In this document: piece by piece, positions 6,407 to 7,484 of the stretch | Numbering within the stretch: position 1 is the first letter of the stretch | Layout: each line of letters begins with the position of its first letter | Assembly: GCA_022708005.1 (NCBI GenBank) | Contig: JAKIZN010000072.1 | Location: 1-7,484, forward strand | Source: Bacteroidota bacterium | Lineage (GTDB): Bacteria; Bacteroidota; Ignavibacteria; Kapaibacteriales; UBA2268 | Direction of reading: 5' to 3' | DNA: 7,484 bases | Notes under the pieces: model-generated | What the model was told of the DNA's origin: nothing | Seen by the model: only the letters and a program-made list of their open reading frames with translations | The model's database searches: none | Position numbers and translations under genes: made by a program

Positions 6407-6814
6407 CTATGTTTTGTCAATTACTTTTAATAAATGCGACTTGCACTTTCGGCAGTCCGACGAGCCAAATCCAAAGTGAGAATACTCGGCTGTCCCGCTT
6501 GAGATAAGCTCTTGATTGAGTAAACATTCATTTCGCTGTTCGGAAGGAATTGCTTCTATTTTTGTGATTTTAACATTTTGAGCAGTCAATAAATAGTCTA
6601 TATGCCAATGCAACTTTTTTTCTTTTCGTAAATGTCTTTCTATTCGCTGCTTTAGATTTTTCATTGCACTGCCTGTGTAGATATATCTACCTTTTTCAAG
6701 TGTTATGCTGCCAAGTCTCCCAACTTCGATGGTTATTTGCTTAGAAACTTTGATGTATATGCGATAAGCCCCGCTATTAAGCGGAGCTTCGTCATTATTT
6801 AATTTTTTGCTCAT
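6407..6814 (-). CDS. GIY-YIG nuclease-like protein, DUF123 family
   Basis: This is a small cytoplasmic protein of the DUF123 family, whose fold belongs to the GIY-YIG nuclease superfamily; the biological role is not established. With the start at 6814 it has 135 residues. Visible family marks are GAYRIYI (15-21), VGRLG (31-35), GRYIYTGSA (42-50, the YIG-like element), the RIERHLR helix (57-63) with Arg57, HWHIDYL (69-75), Glu96 in RNECLL, and the C-terminal FGFGSSDCRKCKSHL (114-128), a CxxC-SHL signature. An in-frame ATG at 6844 would add ten residues. I prefer 6814 because AGAAG lies 10 bases upstream of it and the added residues lie within the preceding gene. The gene overlaps the end of the acetyltransferase-like gene by 20 bp, which suggests translational coupling. 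No terminator hairpin is seen after its stop, so transcription could continue into the foldase gene. Family assignment is firm; function is open. Confidence 0.88.
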   Translation of the reverse strand: MSKKLNNDEAPLNSGAYRIYIKVSKQITIEVGRLGSITLEKGRYIYTGSAMKNLKQRIERHLRKEKKLHWHIDYLLTAQNVKITKIEAIPSEQRNECLLNQELISSGTAEYSHFGFGSSDCRKCKSHLLKVIDKT

Positions 6815-7484
6815 AAATGCGATACTTCTTGTATAGCTTGCCATTAACAGTTTGCGTAAGCCCGCGATTCATCATCACATTATCTTCTAAAATCCAAGAA
6901 GCCTCGGCATATCGGATGTTGTTTCTTCGATTGCGAAGCCCAAGCTCGTGATATACCACTGCATCGATACCAGTTTTTTGAAATTTGGGAAGCACCCCTA
7001 AAACTATTATTCTTATAAGATTAATCTGCTTTTTCTTTGTTATTAAATTCCAAACTGCCCCCAGCATACCGCCATTTTTGTTATGCTTGAAGCATACATT
7101 GACGTCGGGCAGAGCGAGTGCAAACCCAGCAGGCTCGCCATTTGACTCAATAATAAAAGTGAAGTCTGGCGTGGCGATTTGCTTTAAATCTGCTGCCAAA
7201 AAGTCAAATTCCTCGTCAGTCATTTTGACAAATCCCCAATTAGTCTCCCACGCTTGATTGTATATTTCTTTGAGCGTTGCGACATCTTTCGTAAATTGCT
7301 CTTTGTTCTTAAAATTCACATTTCTTGTCGTAACTTTATATCGCTCCCTTATGGCACTTTGCAGCCTATCTAACTTATCCGACATAAAGTCTTCCACATC
7401 AAGCAAATACGCATAAAGATCTTTGGCTTTGCCAAAGCCAGCACTGTCTATCAGCTCCATATAATACGGCGGATTATATGTCAT
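6795..7484 (-). CDS. GNAT-type acetyltransferase-like protein, C-terminal part, 5' end outside window
   Basis: The frame is open to the right edge. The first visible Met coincides with the last window base and precedes TYNPPYYMELIDSAGF, which I recognise as an internal segment of a conserved protein of roughly 370-390 residues with a C-terminal GNAT-like fold (YghO-like). About 229 residues are visible. Features are a linker helix with acidic and basic residues (about 30-80), the TPDFTFIIESNGEPAGFALALPD strand-turn-strand typical of the GNAT core (about 105-127), and VLPKFQKTGIDAVVYHEL (164-181), corresponding to the acetyl-CoA-binding Q/RxxGxG/A loop in a degenerate form (QKTGID). It ends in LYKKYRIYEQKIK. 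The substrate is unknown and acetyltransferase activity is inferred only from fold. Its stop lies inside the start of the DUF123 gene, so the two are probably co-transcribed. The family is fairly sure, the reaction is not. Confidence 0.8.
   Translation of the reverse strand: MTYNPPYYMELIDSAGFGKAKDLYAYLLDVEDFMSDKLDRLQSAIRERYKVTTRNVNFKNKEQFTKDVATLKEIYNQAWETNWGFVKMTDEEFDFLAADLKQIATPDFTFIIESNGEPAGFALALPDVNVCFKHNKNGGMLGAVWNLITKKKQINLIRIIVLGVLPKFQKTGIDAVVYHELGLRNRRNNIRYAEASWILEDNVMMNRGLTQTVNGKLYKKYRIYEQKIK
6825..6829 (-). promoter_or_regulatory. Weak ribosome binding site deciding the DUF123 start
   Basis: AGAAG on the minus strand lies 10 bases before the ATG at 6814-6812, inside the last codons of the acetyltransferase-like gene. 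The alternative ATG at 6844 has no such sequence upstream, which favours the shorter protein. Confidence 0.45.

Noticed and set aside
6407..6844. Longer DUF123 protein starting at 6844
   Set aside because: The extra ten residues lie inside the preceding gene, precede the family's conserved start, and lack a ribosome site; the ATG at 6814 has AGAAG at 10 bases. The longer form cannot be fully excluded.
1..7484. Undescribed defence, mobile or biosynthetic system
   Set aside because: Every substantial open frame belongs to a recognisable conserved family, with no toxin-antitoxin, phage, transposase or synthase signature. The only unexplained structure is the non-coding repeat cluster.

Overview
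The window looks like chromosomal DNA from an AT-rich bacterium, most likely in the Bacteroidota/Chlorobiota (FCB) group. That placement is an inference from three things: a long, membrane-anchored PpiD-type foldase; topoisomerase I with a weakly marked start codon; and AT-rich spacers holding several families of dispersed palindromes. No rRNA or other phylogenetic marker is present, so the placement is tentative. The one good promoter (upstream of the foldase) has a TTGATA/17/TATAAA layout, which fits an ordinary housekeeping sigma factor rather than the special promoter type described in Bacteroides.

Layout. Bases 1-1007 (+) are the C-terminal two thirds of an ATP-dependent phosphoenolpyruvate carboxykinase (pckA), cut by the left edge and closed by a clear hairpin terminator. 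After an AT-rich spacer with candidate promoters, bases 1236-3566 (+) encode a complete DNA topoisomerase I (topA) with four C-terminal zinc ribbons. A 467-bp spacer (3567-4033) separates topA from the convergent minus-strand gene. It holds five or six hairpins or inverted repeats: two probable terminators at its ends and four dispersed-repeat-like elements of different sequence between them. Bases 4034-6214 (-) encode a membrane-anchored parvulin-type peptidyl-prolyl isomerase of the PpiD/SurA type with its own promoter. Bases 6407-6814 (-) encode a small GIY-YIG/DUF123 protein that overlaps by 20 bp the end of an upstream acetyltransferase-like gene (6795-7484, -), which is cut by the right edge.

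The genes do not form one pathway. PckA serves gluconeogenesis, TopA controls DNA supercoiling, PpiD assists folding of exported proteins, and the DUF123/GNAT pair looks like a small translationally coupled unit of unknown purpose. They are ordinary housekeeping or conserved genes. I found no defence system, mobile-element gene, CRISPR array, RNA gene or gene cluster that looks like an undescribed system. The features most worth a second look are the dense cluster of unrelated palindromic repeats between topA and ppiD and the roughly 100-residue internal periodicity of the foldase.
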